A stretch of 64,000 nt of DNA from Halonotius roseus (GCF_006861655.1 NZ_SESI01000003.1:62001-126000), one strand, 5' to 3'; counted from the stretch's first letter, positions 43,401 to 53,143 are shown. Notes: generated by a model from the letters alone, not told the origin. Program-made: numbers and translations.

Positions 43401-45077
43401 ATGTTCGACGAGGAGGATTTGGAGGCGATCCGCGAGGCGAAAGCCGAGTGGGAGGCCGAGACGGCCGGCCCGACGCTGGATCGGTTCGGCGAGCGCGAGG
43501 AGACGTTTACTACTGATACGGGTGGCCAGCAGGTCAAGCGGCTCTACACACCTGACGACATCGCGGATCTCGACTACGCCGAGGACATCGGCTTTCCGGG
43601 CGAGGAACCCTACACACGGGGCGTCTACTCGACGATGCACCGCGGGCGGTTGTGGACGATGCGGCAGTACGCCGGGATGGGTACCGCCAGCGAGACCAAC
43701 GAGCGATTCAACTACCTGATCGATCAGGGCTCCTCGGGATTGTCGATGGCGTTCGATCTTCCGACGCAGATGGGCTACGACTCCGACGCGTCAATGGCGG
43801 CCGGCGAGGTCGGCAAGGCCGGCGTCGCCATCGATACGCTCGCTGATTTCGAGACCGTCTTTGAGGGGATTCCGCTCGACGAAGTTTCGACGAGCATGAC
43901 GATCAACGCCCCCGCAGTCGTGCTGCTGGCGATGTATATCGCCGTCGGCGACAAGCAGGGCGTCGACCGCGCGGAGCTGCGCGGGACGATCCAGAACGAC
44001 ATCATGAAGGAGTACATCGCCCGCAATCTCTTCATCTACCCCCCGGAACCCTCGATGCGACTCATCACCGACACCTTCGGGTTCGCAGCCGAAGAGGTGC
44101 CGAACTTCAACACGATCTCGATCTCCGGCTACCACATCCGCGAAGCTGGCTCGACGGCGGCCCAAGAGATCGCCTTCACGCTCGCCAACGGGATCGAGTA
44201 CGTCGAGGCCGCCATCGAAGCGGGTCAAGATGTCGACGAGTTCGCCCCGCAGCTCTCCTTCTTTTTCAACGCTCACAACAACATCTTCGAGGAGGTCGCA
44301 AAGTTCCGGGCTGCTCGTCGGCTTTGGGCGCGAATCATGGACGAACAGTTCGGTGCCGAGAACTCGAAATCCAAACAGCTCAAATTCCACACCCAGACCG
44401 GTGGGTCGACGCTGACCGCCCAACAGATCGAGAACAACGTTGTTCGCGTCGGCTATCAGGCACTTGCAGCCGTGCTGGGCGGCACCCAGAGCTTGCATAC
44501 GAACGGCAAGGACGAGGCCCTCTCGTTGCCGACCGAGCAGTCGGTGCGGACAGCGTTACGGACACAGCAGATCCTCGCCCACGAGTCCGGCGTCGCCGAT
44601 ACCATCGACCCGCTGGCCGGGAGCTACTACGTCGAATCGCTGACCGATGAGGTCGAAGCCGAGGCCAGAGAAATCATCGACGATATCGACGACCGCGGCG
44701 GGATGCTGCGCGCGGTGGATGCGGGATACATCCAACAGGAGATCCAGGATGTGGCCTTCGAGCGCCAACAGGAGATCGAGGCCGGCGAGCGGGTCATCGT
44801 CGGCGTCAACGAGTTCGAGGTCGACGACGATCCCGAGATGGATCTCGAATCAGTCGACGAGGAGGACGAACAGCGACAGATCGACCAACTGGAGGAGGTC
44901 AAGGCCGACCGCGACGACGACGCCGTTGCGGACGCACTCGACGCGGTGGCCGCGGCGGCCGCTGGCGACGACAACGTGTTGCCGCCGGTGATCGAGGCCG
45001 TCAAGGCCTACGCGACAGTCCAAGAGATCTGCGACGTGTTCCGCGATGAGTTCGGCGAGTATCAGCCTGGTGTCTGA
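43401..45077 (+). CDS. mutA: Methylmalonyl-CoA mutase, large (catalytic) subunit
   Basis: A 558-residue catalytic subunit without a cobalamin-binding domain, converting methylmalonyl-CoA to succinyl-CoA with B12. Landmarks are [62 protein letters not shown] and the C-terminal [16 protein letters not shown] small B12-binding partner subunit must be encoded elsewhere. Methylmalonyl-CoA epimerase is at 47814, the next step's partner, with two histidine kinases between. Confidence 0.92.
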   Translation: MFDEEDLEAIREAKAEWEAETAGPTLDRFGEREETFTTDTGGQQVKRLYTPDDIADLDYAEDIGFPGEEPYTRGVYSTMHRGRLWTMRQYAGMGTASETNERFNYLIDQGSSGLSMAFDLPTQMGYDSDASMAAGEVGKAGVAIDTLADFETVFEGIPLDEVSTSMTINAPAVVLLAMYIAVGDKQGVDRAELRGTIQNDIMKEYIARNLFIYPPEPSMRLITDTFGFAAEEVPNFNTISISGYHIREAGSTAAQEIAFTLANGIEYVEAAIEAGQDVDEFAPQLSFFFNAHNNIFEEVAKFRAARRLWARIMDEQFGAENSKSKQLKFHTQTGGSTLTAQQIENNVVRVGYQALAAVLGGTQSLHTNGKDEALSLPTEQSVRTALRTQQILAHESGVADTIDPLAGSYYVESLTDEVEAEAREIIDDIDDRGGMLRAVDAGYIQQEIQDVAFERQQEIEAGERVIVGVNEFEVDDDPEMDLESVDEEDEQRQIDQLEEVKADRDDDAVADALDAVAAAAAGDDNVLPPVIEAVKAYATVQEICDVFRDEFGEYQPGV

Positions 45078-45147
45078 AACCACTGTGCCGGCCACGATTG
45101 TGATCAGACAAATTTTTTAGACGGTCGGTGATCAGATATACAGATCA
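45078..45147. promoter_or_regulatory. Control region with two GTGATCAGA copies before a kinase gene
   Basis: GTGATCAGA occurs at 45100-45108 and 45128-45136, flanking the run AATTTTTTAGA (45111-45121). Each copy contains the palindrome TGATCA. The T-run may terminate the mutA message and the repeats may bind a regulator of the kinase; both are inferences. Confidence 0.45.
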
Positions 45148-46281
45148 ATGGACGGTGACGCCGAAACGTTGTGTGAGCTGTTTGTGAGGGAGCGAGCAGA
45201 CGTGGCCGGCGAGGTTGTCACTGAGACCAGCGATCTCGTCCTGTGTGCGTCCGATGATGACTCCCCGCTGCGGGCGGTCGCCGAGAACAAAGAGAAACTC
45301 ACGAGACGCGTCTACCGGGAGGATATCACGGAGATCGCAGATTGCATCGAGGCCGCAGCCGAAGGCGGCGACCCCACAGAGACGACCGCACGGGTGCAGC
45401 TGTCGGCCGACGAGTGGTGTCTCTTCGAGTTTGCGGTCTATCCGGCGGGCCATTTCACGGCTGAGACAGGGCCGATCTTTACGGGGAGAAACGTGACACA
45501 CGAACATTTCGCCGCCCAGCGGCGGGAGGTGATAACCCGCGTCCTGAGACACAATCTCCGCAACGACATGGAGATCGTCAGCGGCTATCTAGAGATTATC
45601 CGACAGCAGTGTGAACACGCCGATCAGTCGGCGATCGACGAGGTCGCGGCAGTCGCCGACAAGCTGCTGTCGCTGGGCGAAAAGATGCGGGAGATCGACG
45701 CCCGGCTCACCGATTCGAACAACCGACTCCGGCGGGTGAATCTCCGCGAGACAACGGCCCGCGTCATCGAGGAGTACCACGCGGCCCATCCGGCTGTCAC
45801 GTTTCGCGTCAACGTCGGCGACTACGTCATCGCCGGCAACTCCCTCGTCCGTGATGCCATCGCGGAGCTGATCGAAAACGCCATCGAACACACGACAGCG
45901 GCCGACGAGGAGACCGTGATCACGCTCACGACCGAGGAGCGGGCAGAGGGCTCGAAGATCGATCTCACGGTTGTCGACAACGGGCAAGGGATCCCCCAAG
46001 GCGAGGCTAAGGCGATCTCCGAGGCGACCGAATCAAAACTGAACCACAGCAGCGGGGTCGGGCTCTGGCTTGTGAAGTGGATCACCGACAGCATCAATGC
46101 CACCTTCGATATCACACAACGCACAGCCACCCAGGGGACGCGGGCGACACTCGGGTTTCGGGCCGCCGAGGGGCTTGAGGACGGCGACCAAGGGTTTGCG
46201 AAGCTCCAACAGCGGACGATCATTCGCTCCGAGCTGCCCGACACCGAGTCGGCTGATATCGTGACCTCGACGAGAGGGTGA
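45148..46281 (+). CDS. Sensor histidine kinase, cytosolic
   Basis: A 377-residue kinase without membrane segments. Residues 1 to about 125 are a small sensor region (beta-rich, ending HFTAETGPIFTGRNVTHEHFAAQRR); residues 132 to 141 (VLRHNLRNDM) contain the phospho-acceptor histidine; the ATP-binding domain has LIENAIEHT (near 241), DNGQGIPQGE and GVGLWLVKWI (near 305). A polar C-terminal tail of about 40 residues follows. It sits between mutA and mce and is probably unrelated to their metabolism. A T-rich stretch and a direct repeat lie upstream. Confidence 0.88.
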   Translation: MDGDAETLCELFVRERADVAGEVVTETSDLVLCASDDDSPLRAVAENKEKLTRRVYREDITEIADCIEAAAEGGDPTETTARVQLSADEWCLFEFAVYPAGHFTAETGPIFTGRNVTHEHFAAQRREVITRVLRHNLRNDMEIVSGYLEIIRQQCEHADQSAIDEVAAVADKLLSLGEKMREIDARLTDSNNRLRRVNLRETTARVIEEYHAAHPAVTFRVNVGDYVIAGNSLVRDAIAELIENAIEHTTAADEETVITLTTEERAEGSKIDLTVVDNGQGIPQGEAKAISEATESKLNHSSGVGLWLVKWITDSINATFDITQRTATQGTRATLGFRAAEGLEDGDQGFAKLQQRTIIRSELPDTESADIVTSTRG

Positions 46282-46687
46282 TCATGCCGGCGGCACCTGT
46301 GAGCCTTGCCCTATCGATGTCGTCACCGATCCTCGCCCCACCGATGTCGCCACCGATTCTCGCCACACAAACACCACCACTACAGATGCCGCCGACATCA
46401 TCGATTACTCCCCGCCGGCAGCGATGATATCGGGTCACAAACAAAAGAGAGGGCCGAAGTAGCCGTCGGCCGATCAGCTGTGGGGGCGGCCAACCCCACA
46501 AACCCAAACGAGGATCCCCTTGTCGGAATTTTTGTTCAGTAATAACAAACTTTTTTCGCAGTAGTAGTACATTCGTACCGGTTTCCTCACTATTAGTGTC
46601 GTTTTATTACCCGCGCGTCGCAATAGACGGCTGACCCGAATCAGCCGACATGGTTGCCGAGATGATGACAATGAGAGGAGGGAGACA
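46282..46687. other. Intergenic region with imperfect tandem repeats
   Basis: A 406-bp gap. Two 27-bp imperfect units lie at 46313-46339 and 46340-46366 (ATCGATGTCGTCACCGATCC and ACCGATGTCGCCACCGATTC as their starts), followed by A/C-rich sequence. A/T-rich sequence from 46530 to 46610 likely contains the promoter of the next kinase. No gene is visible; the frames have unnatural composition. Confidence 0.6.
46675..46682 (+). promoter_or_regulatory. Ribosome-binding site deciding the GTG start of the PAS kinase
   Basis: GAGGAGGG ends 6 bp before the GTG at 46688. A nearby ATG (46663) is in another frame and ends after ten codons at the same place, so the GTG is the likely start. Confidence 0.6.
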
Positions 46688-47725
46688 GTGAACAACTATC
46701 CACGAACCGATGGCACGAACCGCTTCGAACGACTGTTTAACGAGCTCAACGAGGCCGTCGTTGAGTTCGAGCTGGTCGACAGCGATCCGGTAATTATCCA
46801 GGCCAACGCGACGTTCGCCGAGACATTCGGCCACGGCACAGACTCGCTGAGCGGCGTCTCGCTCAACGATCTTATCGTTCCAACTGACCGCCGAGAGGAG
46901 GCCGAACAGTTTGACCAACAGACGGCCGCCGGCGAGACAAACGCCGCGGTCGTCGAACGGGTGACCGCCGACGGTCGCCGCCAGTTCGTCTACCGGAGCG
47001 TGCCGATCGAAGACGGCCACGGGTTCGCCATCTACACCGATGTGACCGCCGAACTCCGTCGAGAACGCCATCTCGACGTGCTCCAGCGCGTCCTCAGACA
47101 CAATCTCCGCAACGACGTAAACGTGATCGCCGGCCAAGCCGAGAAGATCAGCGAGGCGGCCGACAGCGACGAGATCCAGGCAGCCGCCGCGTCGATCACC
47201 GAGACCGCACAGGGGTTGGCCCGGCTCAGCGAGGAGGCCAAAACCGTCGACCGCGTTCTCGGTGAGTCACCGACCTTGGAGCCGATCGATATCACAGGCA
47301 TCGTTGACCGAACCGTCACGGCCTGTGGCGAGGAGTTTCCGAACACAACGATCACGACCGACTGCCCGACAGCCCTGCTCGTTGCGGCCGACGCCAGCCT
47401 CCGGGTGCTCGTCGAAAGCCTCGTTGACAACGCGGCCAGACACAACACAGCCGCCGATCCAACGGTGACGGTGACGGCCGCGGTCGTCGACGACGCCACC
47501 GCTGAGCTGATCGTCACCGACAACGGGCCGGGAATCCCGGCGACCGAACGGGATGTCGTCACCGGCAATCAGGATATTACGCCACTCCACCACGGCAGCG
47601 GGCTTGGCCTCTGGTTGGTGCGGTGGATCACGGATCGCTACGGGGCAGAGCTAACGATCGAGACGCCAGCCAGCGGCGGCACGACGGTCTGTGTTGAGTT
47701 CGATCGGGCGCTGATCAGCGCGTAA
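46688..47725 (+). CDS. PAS-domain sensor histidine kinase
   Basis: A 345-residue kinase. Residues about 10 to 125 are a PAS domain (FERLFNELNEAVVEFELVD to DGHGFAIYTDVTAELRRER); the phospho-acceptor motif VLRHNLRNDV is near residue 135; the ATP-binding domain has VDNAARHN, DNGPGIPATE and GLGLWLVRWI near the C terminus. It starts at GTG, preceded by a strong GGAGG at 46676 to 46681, so translation does not rely on leaderless initiation. Confidence 0.88.
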   Translation: MNNYPRTDGTNRFERLFNELNEAVVEFELVDSDPVIIQANATFAETFGHGTDSLSGVSLNDLIVPTDRREEAEQFDQQTAAGETNAAVVERVTADGRRQFVYRSVPIEDGHGFAIYTDVTAELRRERHLDVLQRVLRHNLRNDVNVIAGQAEKISEAADSDEIQAAAASITETAQGLARLSEEAKTVDRVLGESPTLEPIDITGIVDRTVTACGEEFPNTTITTDCPTALLVAADASLRVLVESLVDNAARHNTAADPTVTVTAAVVDDATAELIVTDNGPGIPATERDVVTGNQDITPLHHGSGLGLWLVRWITDRYGAELTIETPASGGTTVCVEFDRALISA

Positions 47726-47813
47726 CTGACCAGCGCGTAAGCTCGGGGTCGACAGCTCCGCAGCCACACCGTCGACCGCCCGATTTTATGCAGCTATCGC
47801 CGCAACGCCGCGT

Positions 47814-48197
47814 ATGGAGTTCCACCACGCCGGGATCGCCACCGACGATGCCGCCGGGCTCGCCGATCGCTACGCCGCGCTGTTCGACGCATCGATCGTC
47901 CACGAGGAGCGGTTCGATGGGATGGAGATCCGCTTTCTCGACCTCGAATCTGGTTATTTTGAGCTCTTAGAACCACGCGATGACGGCTCGATCGCGCGCT
48001 ATCTCAACAGCCACGGCCCCGGGATCCACCACCTCGCGCTCAGCACCGCCGATATCGAGGCCGCCCTCACGCGGGCCGCCGAGCAGGGGATCGACCGCAT
48101 CGACGACGAGCCCCGCCCCGGCGCGTGGGGCCATGAGGTCGCCTTTCTCCATCCCGCCTCGACCGGCGGTGTGTTGATCGAGTTTGTCGCCGACTGA
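47814..48197 (+). CDS. mce: Methylmalonyl-CoA epimerase
   Basis: A 127-residue glyoxalase/VOC-fold enzyme that interconverts the two methylmalonyl-CoA epimers. FHHAGIATDDAAGLADRYAAL has the first metal His, FLDLESGYFELLEP has the Glu, GPGIHHLALSTADIEAAL has the second His, and the last strand GVLIEFV closes the fold. It completes the mutA step at 43401, three kilobases away. Confidence 0.9.
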   Translation: MEFHHAGIATDDAAGLADRYAALFDASIVHEERFDGMEIRFLDLESGYFELLEPRDDGSIARYLNSHGPGIHHLALSTADIEAALTRAAEQGIDRIDDEPRPGAWGHEVAFLHPASTGGVLIEFVAD

Positions 48198-48221
48198 CCC
48201 CCTCCCACCAACCGATCGAGT

Positions 48222-49286
48222 TCAGATATCGACCGCGAAAGAGTCGATATCGCCGGCGCGGGCCGCGATCGCGCCGAGGAGCTCGGCGACCGCATCGAGA
48301 TCCTCGGTGTCGATCACCTCAACCGGCGTGTGCATATACCGGTTCGGCAGCCCGATGTTGAGCGCGGGGATACCGCCCCGGCTCGTGTAGAAGCCGTCGG
48401 CGTCGGTGCCGGTTCGGGTGCCGGTGGCCTGTAGCTGAACCTCGATATCGTCGGCTTCGGCGGCCTCGCGGGCGAGCTCGACGACGCGGGGATGGTTCGC
48501 GCTGCCGCGGGAGACGACCGGCCCCTCGCCCAACTCGACGGGCCCCTGCTTGTCGCCCGGCACGTCGGGGTTGTCGGTCGCATGCGTCACGTCGACAGCG
48601 ATCGCGGCGTCGGGATCGAGATCGAAGCCGACCATCTGGGCACCTTTGATGCCGACCTCCTCCTGAACCGTGCTGACCGCATAGATCGTCGCGTCGACAT
48701 CGGCCTCGACCGCCCGGCGCAGCCCTTCGGCCGCGCTCCAGGTGCCGATCCGGTTGTCCATCCCGCGGGCGGTGAGTCGGCTCCCTTGGAGCTCATACAG
48801 TTCACTGGAGAACGTGATCGGATCGCCGACCTCGACTAGTTCGGCGGCCTCATCATCGTCGGTCGCCCCGATATCGATGAACTGCGCGGCGATATCGGCG
48901 TACTCCTCACCCCCGGTGTCCCGGAGGTGGATCGCTGTCTGGCCGACAACGCCCTGTATCGGGCCGTCGGCGGCGTGGATCGTGACGTGTTGGCCCTGTG
49001 AGACGGTGCGGTCGGAGCCACCGATCCGCCCCATCCGAATAAACCCGTTGTCGTCGATATCGCGGACGATGAAGCCGACCTCGTCGGCGTGACCGCTGAA
49101 GGCGATCTCGGGGCCCTCGCCCGACCCCTCGTGGACGGCGACCGCGTTACCGTAGTCGTCGGTCGTGACCTCGTCGGCAAACTCGCTGACGTAGTCAACC
49201 CAGACGCGTTGGCCGTCGGTTTCAAACCCGGAGGGGCTAGCCGTCGTCAGCAGCGATTCAAGAAACGCACGCTGGGGCTCCTGCAT
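48222..49286 (-). CDS. M42 family metallopeptidase
   Basis: A 354-residue aminopeptidase of the M42 (FrvX/TET) family. Metal-ligand regions are EIAFSGHADEVGFIV (near residue 63), GMDNRIGTWSAAEGL (near 170), VQEEVGIKGAQMVGFD (near 205), and DVTHATDN (near 232), ending TPVEVIDTEDLDAVAELL. These enzymes form dodecameric peptide-trimming shells. The ATG at 49286 gives the normal family length; the frame upstream is shadow. Confidence 0.9.
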   Translation of the reverse strand: MQEPQRAFLESLLTTASPSGFETDGQRVWVDYVSEFADEVTTDDYGNAVAVHEGSGEGPEIAFSGHADEVGFIVRDIDDNGFIRMGRIGGSDRTVSQGQHVTIHAADGPIQGVVGQTAIHLRDTGGEEYADIAAQFIDIGATDDDEAAELVEVGDPITFSSELYELQGSRLTARGMDNRIGTWSAAEGLRRAVEADVDATIYAVSTVQEEVGIKGAQMVGFDLDPDAAIAVDVTHATDNPDVPGDKQGPVELGEGPVVSRGSANHPRVVELAREAAEADDIEVQLQATGTRTGTDADGFYTSRGGIPALNIGLPNRYMHTPVEVIDTEDLDAVAELLGAIAARAGDIDSFAVDI

Positions 49287-49388
49287 GCTCGCTTGCAGCC
49301 ACAGCAGCCGTATCAACGTCACGGTTAGAGCGTCGGCGTCGATTTCGGGACGCACAAGGACTTTACTCGCCGCCACCCCAGGGGAGAT

Positions 49389-50336
49389 ATGAATCTGTTT
49401 CGGAGCGCCCAAGCGGTCGCCGACGCCGGCGGCGACGGGATTATCGATTGGGAAAGCGTCGCCAGGGCGGCAAAGGCGTCGACGCCGGCCGGCGATCTCA
49501 CGCTGTCGGCCGAGGAGCAGGCCGGCTTTCGGGCCGACGTGCGAGATGCCCGCGACCGGCTGCGTGCAGTCGGCGGCGTCGACTTCGACCTCCCGGAGAC
49601 GATCGAGATCCAACACCGCCACCACTGGATCGACGCCAACATCGAGACGTTCCGGCGGGTCGTCGAGCCCTTAGAGCCGACGACGCCGGTGCTGCCGGGG
49701 GTTTCACGCACGATCAACACCGGGACGATGGCGGTTACGCTGGGCTTTCTGGGCCGGAACGTCCTCGGGCAGTACGACCCGCTGTTGCTCGCCGACGGCG
49801 GCCACGCGCTGTACTTCGTCCGGCCGAACATCCGCCGGGTCGCCGATGACCTCGATGTTGACTACCCACGATTCCGCCGATGGATCGCGTTCCACGAGGT
49901 CGCCCACGCCGCGGAGTTCGGTGTCGCGCCGTGGCTGCCGGAGTATCTCGAAACTCGGATGCAGGACAGCGTCACGGCGATCTCGGCCGGCGATCTCGAT
50001 CAGGCGACCTTCGAGGAGCTGACCGCCGCGATGACCGCCGTCGAGGGGTACGCCGAGCTGTTGATGGATCGCGCCTTCGACGAGGAGTACGCCGACCTCA
50101 GAGCAAAGCTCGACGCCCGGCGTGGCTCCGGCGGCCCGCTGAAACAGCTGATGAGCCGGCTGCTCGGGTTGGGGCTCAAACGCGATCAGTACGAACGCGG
50201 CGCGCGCTTCTTCGAGACCGTCGCCGACGCCCGCGGACTCGAAGCCGCCAGCGTCGTCTGGGAACGCCCGGAACATCTCCCAACGGACGCCGAGTTGGCC
50301 GAGCCGAGGCAGTGGCTCGATCGCGTCGATCCCTGA
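49389..50336 (+). CDS. Zinc-dependent metalloprotease, DUF2342 type
   Basis: A 315-residue protein of the DUF2342 family (predicted metallopeptidase, in bacteria tied to coenzyme F420 genes). The metal site is HEVAHAAEF (H-E-x2-H) near residue 168, and the third ligand region is AVEGYAELLMDR near residue 215. Ligand spacing is the gluzincin-like H-E-x2-H plus Glu. Function is unknown. Divergent from the M42 gene, with a TATA-poor 102-bp gap. Confidence 0.82.
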   Translation: MNLFRSAQAVADAGGDGIIDWESVARAAKASTPAGDLTLSAEEQAGFRADVRDARDRLRAVGGVDFDLPETIEIQHRHHWIDANIETFRRVVEPLEPTTPVLPGVSRTINTGTMAVTLGFLGRNVLGQYDPLLLADGGHALYFVRPNIRRVADDLDVDYPRFRRWIAFHEVAHAAEFGVAPWLPEYLETRMQDSVTAISAGDLDQATFEELTAAMTAVEGYAELLMDRAFDEEYADLRAKLDARRGSGGPLKQLMSRLLGLGLKRDQYERGARFFETVADARGLEAASVVWERPEHLPTDAELAEPRQWLDRVDP

Positions 50337-50412
50337 CCGCCGGGTGTCGTCGCGGACGGCCGGGTCGACCACGAACTGAGCGTTTATCAGCGTCGCGGCA
50401 AAATCGGGCGAT

Positions 50413-50697
50413 ATGTCCGACTCCGATCGCGTCCGTGCCCACGTGTTCGTCAGTGGTCGCGTCCAGGGTGTCTACTACCGCGCCAGCACCCGCGATGCCG
50501 CCCGCGAGCGCGGCGTCGACGGCTGGGTGAAAAATCTCGATGACGGCCGCGTCGAAGCCGTCTTCGAAGGCGACGAGGAGAGCGTCGAAGCGATGTGTGA
50601 GTGGTGTGAAACCGGCAGCCAGGCCGCCAACGTTGAGAGCGTCGACGTGACGATGGAATCAGCCGAGGGGATCGGGGGATTCGAGGTGCGGTGGTAG
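50413..50697 (+). CDS. acyP: Acylphosphatase
   Basis: A 94-residue enzyme that hydrolyses carboxyl-phosphate bonds. It has VFVSGRVQGVYYRASTRDAARERGVDGWVKNLDDGRVEAVFEGD, with the conserved Arg (GVYYR) and Asn (KNLDDG) of the active site, and ends with GFEVRW. Length and motifs are fully typical. Confidence 0.95.
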   Translation: MSDSDRVRAHVFVSGRVQGVYYRASTRDAARERGVDGWVKNLDDGRVEAVFEGDEESVEAMCEWCETGSQAANVESVDVTMESAEGIGGFEVRW

Positions 50698-50745
50698 GCT
50701 GCCACCGCGTCGGCGACTCCGCGCTGTCGACACCCGACTATCGCC

Positions 50746-50812
50746 GCGAGATCGATCCTGTAATCAACGCAAGATCAACCCTGCAATCGACGCGAGACCG
50801 ACCGCGATCGCG
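50746..50812. repeat. Three degenerate 21-23-bp tandem repeats
   Basis: Units at 50746-50768 and 50769-50791 are GCGAGATCGATCCTGTAATC(AAC) and GCAAGATCAACCCTGCAATC(GAC); a third, poorer copy follows at 50792-50812. They lie between acylphosphatase and the glycosyltransferase. They resemble the other short tandem duplications at 20723 and 46313. Confidence 0.6.
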
Positions 50813-50846
50813 GGGTCTATGTCCGCACAGCCACAATAGATCCTAA

Positions 50847-51989
50847 ATGGAGTACGTCCAAGAGCGGGTTACGACGCTCCACCACCTCCGAGAGACCACG
50901 CCGACCGCACCGACCGATCGGGCGGCGGTCGTCGTCCCGATGACCGAACGGGAGTACGCCGGGCTGGCCGCCGAGGGCGTCCTCTCGGAGCTGGAAGCCG
51001 TCGACCCCGCCCGTGTCGTCGTCCCGCTGCGCGCACCCGCCGAGAAGGTCGGCCCGTTTCGGGACTGGCTCGCCGGCTTCGATCTCCCACTGGAAGTGCT
51101 GTGGTGTAACGGCCCCACGCTCGCCGAGTTGCTGGCCGACAACGGGCTCAACGGCTCAGCCGGCAAAGGGCGGGACATGTGGCTCGCCCTGGGCCAGGTG
51201 CTCGATGCCGACTACGTCGTCTGCCACGACGCCGACACCAAGACATACGATCGCTCCTACGTCCCGCGGCTGTTGTTCCCGCTGGAACACGGCCACGAGT
51301 TCTCGAAGGGGTACTACGCCCGCGTCGAGAACGGGCAGCTCTACGGCCGGCTGTTCCGGCTGTTTTACGCTCCACTTGTCCGGGCGTTAGTCGACGAGAC
51401 GCCCGACGCCGAGATACTCCAGTACCTCGCTGCCTTTCGGTACGCGCTGGCCGGCGAGTTCGCCGCCACGGGCGAACTCATCGCAAACATGCGATTTCAG
51501 CGATCGTGGGGGCTTGAGGTCGGCACCCTCGGGGAGGCGTTCGCCCACGCTGGCGTCGACGGCAGCGCGCAGGTCGATCTCGGTGCCTACGAACACGACC
51601 ACCGCGCGGTCGGCGGCCCGACCGGCCTCTCGGAGATGAGCGCGGCCGTCGGCGACGCGCTGTTCCGGGTCGTCAGCGACCACGGTATCGACATCGACTA
51701 CGCGACGCTGCCCGACCGCTACCGGGCGGCTGCCGAGCGGCTTCGCCGACAGTACGCCGTCGACGCCGCCTACAACGGGCTGGCCTACGATCGGAGCGAC
51801 GAACGCGAGCAGATCGACACCTACGCCGACGCCCTGCGGGAACCGGGCGACGACAGCCGCCTGCCGGCCTGGAACGACGCGCCGATCAGCCCCGAGGCGG
51901 TCGCCGAGGCTGCCGCCGCCGATTTGGCGGCGGCGACCGACGAAGCGACCGACGAACCGGACAGCTCGGCGTCGGATACACTGAAATAA
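50847..51989 (+). CDS. Glycosyltransferase, GT81 (glucosyl-3-phosphoglycerate synthase-like)
   Basis: A 380-residue family protein. It has the acceptor helix GKGRDMWLALGQVLDADYVVCHDADTKTYDRSYVPRLLFPL with the DAD metal-binding motif, then YARVENGQLYGRLFRLFYAPLVRAL and FQRSWGLEVGTLGEAF. These match glucosyl- or mannosyl-3-phosphoglycerate synthases, which make compatible-solute precursors. No phosphatase of the pathway is adjacent. The C-terminal tail is low-complexity (AAAADLAAATDEATDEPD). Confidence 0.82.
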   Translation: MEYVQERVTTLHHLRETTPTAPTDRAAVVVPMTEREYAGLAAEGVLSELEAVDPARVVVPLRAPAEKVGPFRDWLAGFDLPLEVLWCNGPTLAELLADNGLNGSAGKGRDMWLALGQVLDADYVVCHDADTKTYDRSYVPRLLFPLEHGHEFSKGYYARVENGQLYGRLFRLFYAPLVRALVDETPDAEILQYLAAFRYALAGEFAATGELIANMRFQRSWGLEVGTLGEAFAHAGVDGSAQVDLGAYEHDHRAVGGPTGLSEMSAAVGDALFRVVSDHGIDIDYATLPDRYRAAAERLRRQYAVDAAYNGLAYDRSDEREQIDTYADALREPGDDSRLPAWNDAPISPEAVAEAAAADLAAATDEATDEPDSSASDTLK

Positions 51990-52009
51990 CTGCGGTCACA
52001 GGAACCGGT

Positions 52010-52519
52010 ATGAGCGCGACAGGTGACGAACTCGCGGGGATCGTCGACCTCTTCGGAGCCCTCACACGCGCGGAACTCGCCGACGCCCTCACCGAGTTGG
52101 CGTTCAAACAGGGGTCAGAAGTCGACGACGCGGCCGTCACCGACGCTATCGAGACTGCGATCAGCGAGTACGTCCTCGTCGAGTACGAACCCGAGGCAAG
52201 CGGCAACGACGACAACGACGCGAGCGACGCTGCCGCCGAGTCGTTGCTCACGATCGGGCCGGCGGCGTTTCCGATGCTGCCGCCGAACGCCGAGGATCTG
52301 CCCCACATTCTCGACTACGAGAAGCGGGCTGTCGACCGCGATCGACTGGCCGAGCAGGTACGAACGCGGCTGAAAGCCGAAGCCGACGAGGCCGTTGCAG
52401 CCGACGACGCCGACCGCGCTGCGGCATTACTCGACGTGAGCTACGATCTGGAAGCGTGGGCCGACATCGAGACCGAGGGGGTCCGAGCGTCGCTATCGGC
52501 GGCTCTCCCGCAGGACTAA
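52010..52519 (+). CDS. Unknown acidic protein (DUF7109-like)
   Basis: A 169-residue acidic protein, helical at the N terminus (IVDLFGALTRAELADALTELAFKQG) with a polar low-complexity stretch near residue 65 and a C-terminal helical part. Tentatively the haloarchaeal DUF7109 family. It is 20 bp after the glycosyltransferase and 24 bp before the Nudix gene, so the three genes could form an operon. Confidence 0.6.
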   Translation: MSATGDELAGIVDLFGALTRAELADALTELAFKQGSEVDDAAVTDAIETAISEYVLVEYEPEASGNDDNDASDAAAESLLTIGPAAFPMLPPNAEDLPHILDYEKRAVDRDRLAEQVRTRLKAEADEAVAADDADRAAALLDVSYDLEAWADIETEGVRASLSAALPQD

Positions 52520-52543
52520 GAGGACTGGCCCCAAGGAGTAGGT

Positions 52544-53143
52544 ATGGATCTGACGGGGGTGAGTCGGTATACGCCGTCGGCGATCGCCGACCCAGCAAAG
52601 GAAGCCGCGGTGCTCGCGCCGATCATCGAGCGCGACGGCGAGCCGGCGATCCTCTTTACGAAACGCGCCGAACACCTCGGCGACCACCCCGGTCAGATGA
52701 GCTTTCCGGGCGGCGGGCGCGAACCGGCCGACACGGATCTCCAAGCCACCGCACTCCGAGAGGCCGACGAGGAGATCGGCCTTCGGCCCGACGAAAGCGA
52801 GGTTGTCGGCCGGATCGACGACATCGAGACCGTCACGCGATACATCGTCCGGCCCTTCGTTGGCCGGATCCCGGATCGAGCGTACATCCGCGATGAGTAC
52901 GAGGTCGCCGAGATCGTTCAGCTGCCGGTGGCGGCACTGACCGACCTATCGAACTACGAGTCCGAACACCGCGATCACCCCCACTACGGGCCGATCCGCA
53001 TCCACTTCTTCCACGTGAATGGCTACACCGTCTGGGGAGCGACCGGTCGCATGCTGGCGCAGCTGCTGGAGCTGACGACCGAGTGGGAGATCCCACCGGA
53101 GGCCGACCGCGTTGTCGACGCCGACGCCGATCTTCCGATGTAG
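52544..53143 (+). CDS. Nudix hydrolase (CoA pyrophosphatase-like)
   Basis: A 199-residue protein. The Nudix box is GGGREPADTDLQATALREADEEIGL, preceded by the FPGG stretch in MSFPGGGREP, which fits the NUDT7/CoAse-like group that cleaves CoA. The end overlaps by 0 bp with the convergent PadR gene (adjacent stop codons). The substrate assignment is tentative; the Nudix box is certain. Confidence 0.88.
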   Translation: MDLTGVSRYTPSAIADPAKEAAVLAPIIERDGEPAILFTKRAEHLGDHPGQMSFPGGGREPADTDLQATALREADEEIGLRPDESEVVGRIDDIETVTRYIVRPFVGRIPDRAYIRDEYEVAEIVQLPVAALTDLSNYESEHRDHPHYGPIRIHFFHVNGYTVWGATGRMLAQLLELTTEWEIPPEADRVVDADADLPM

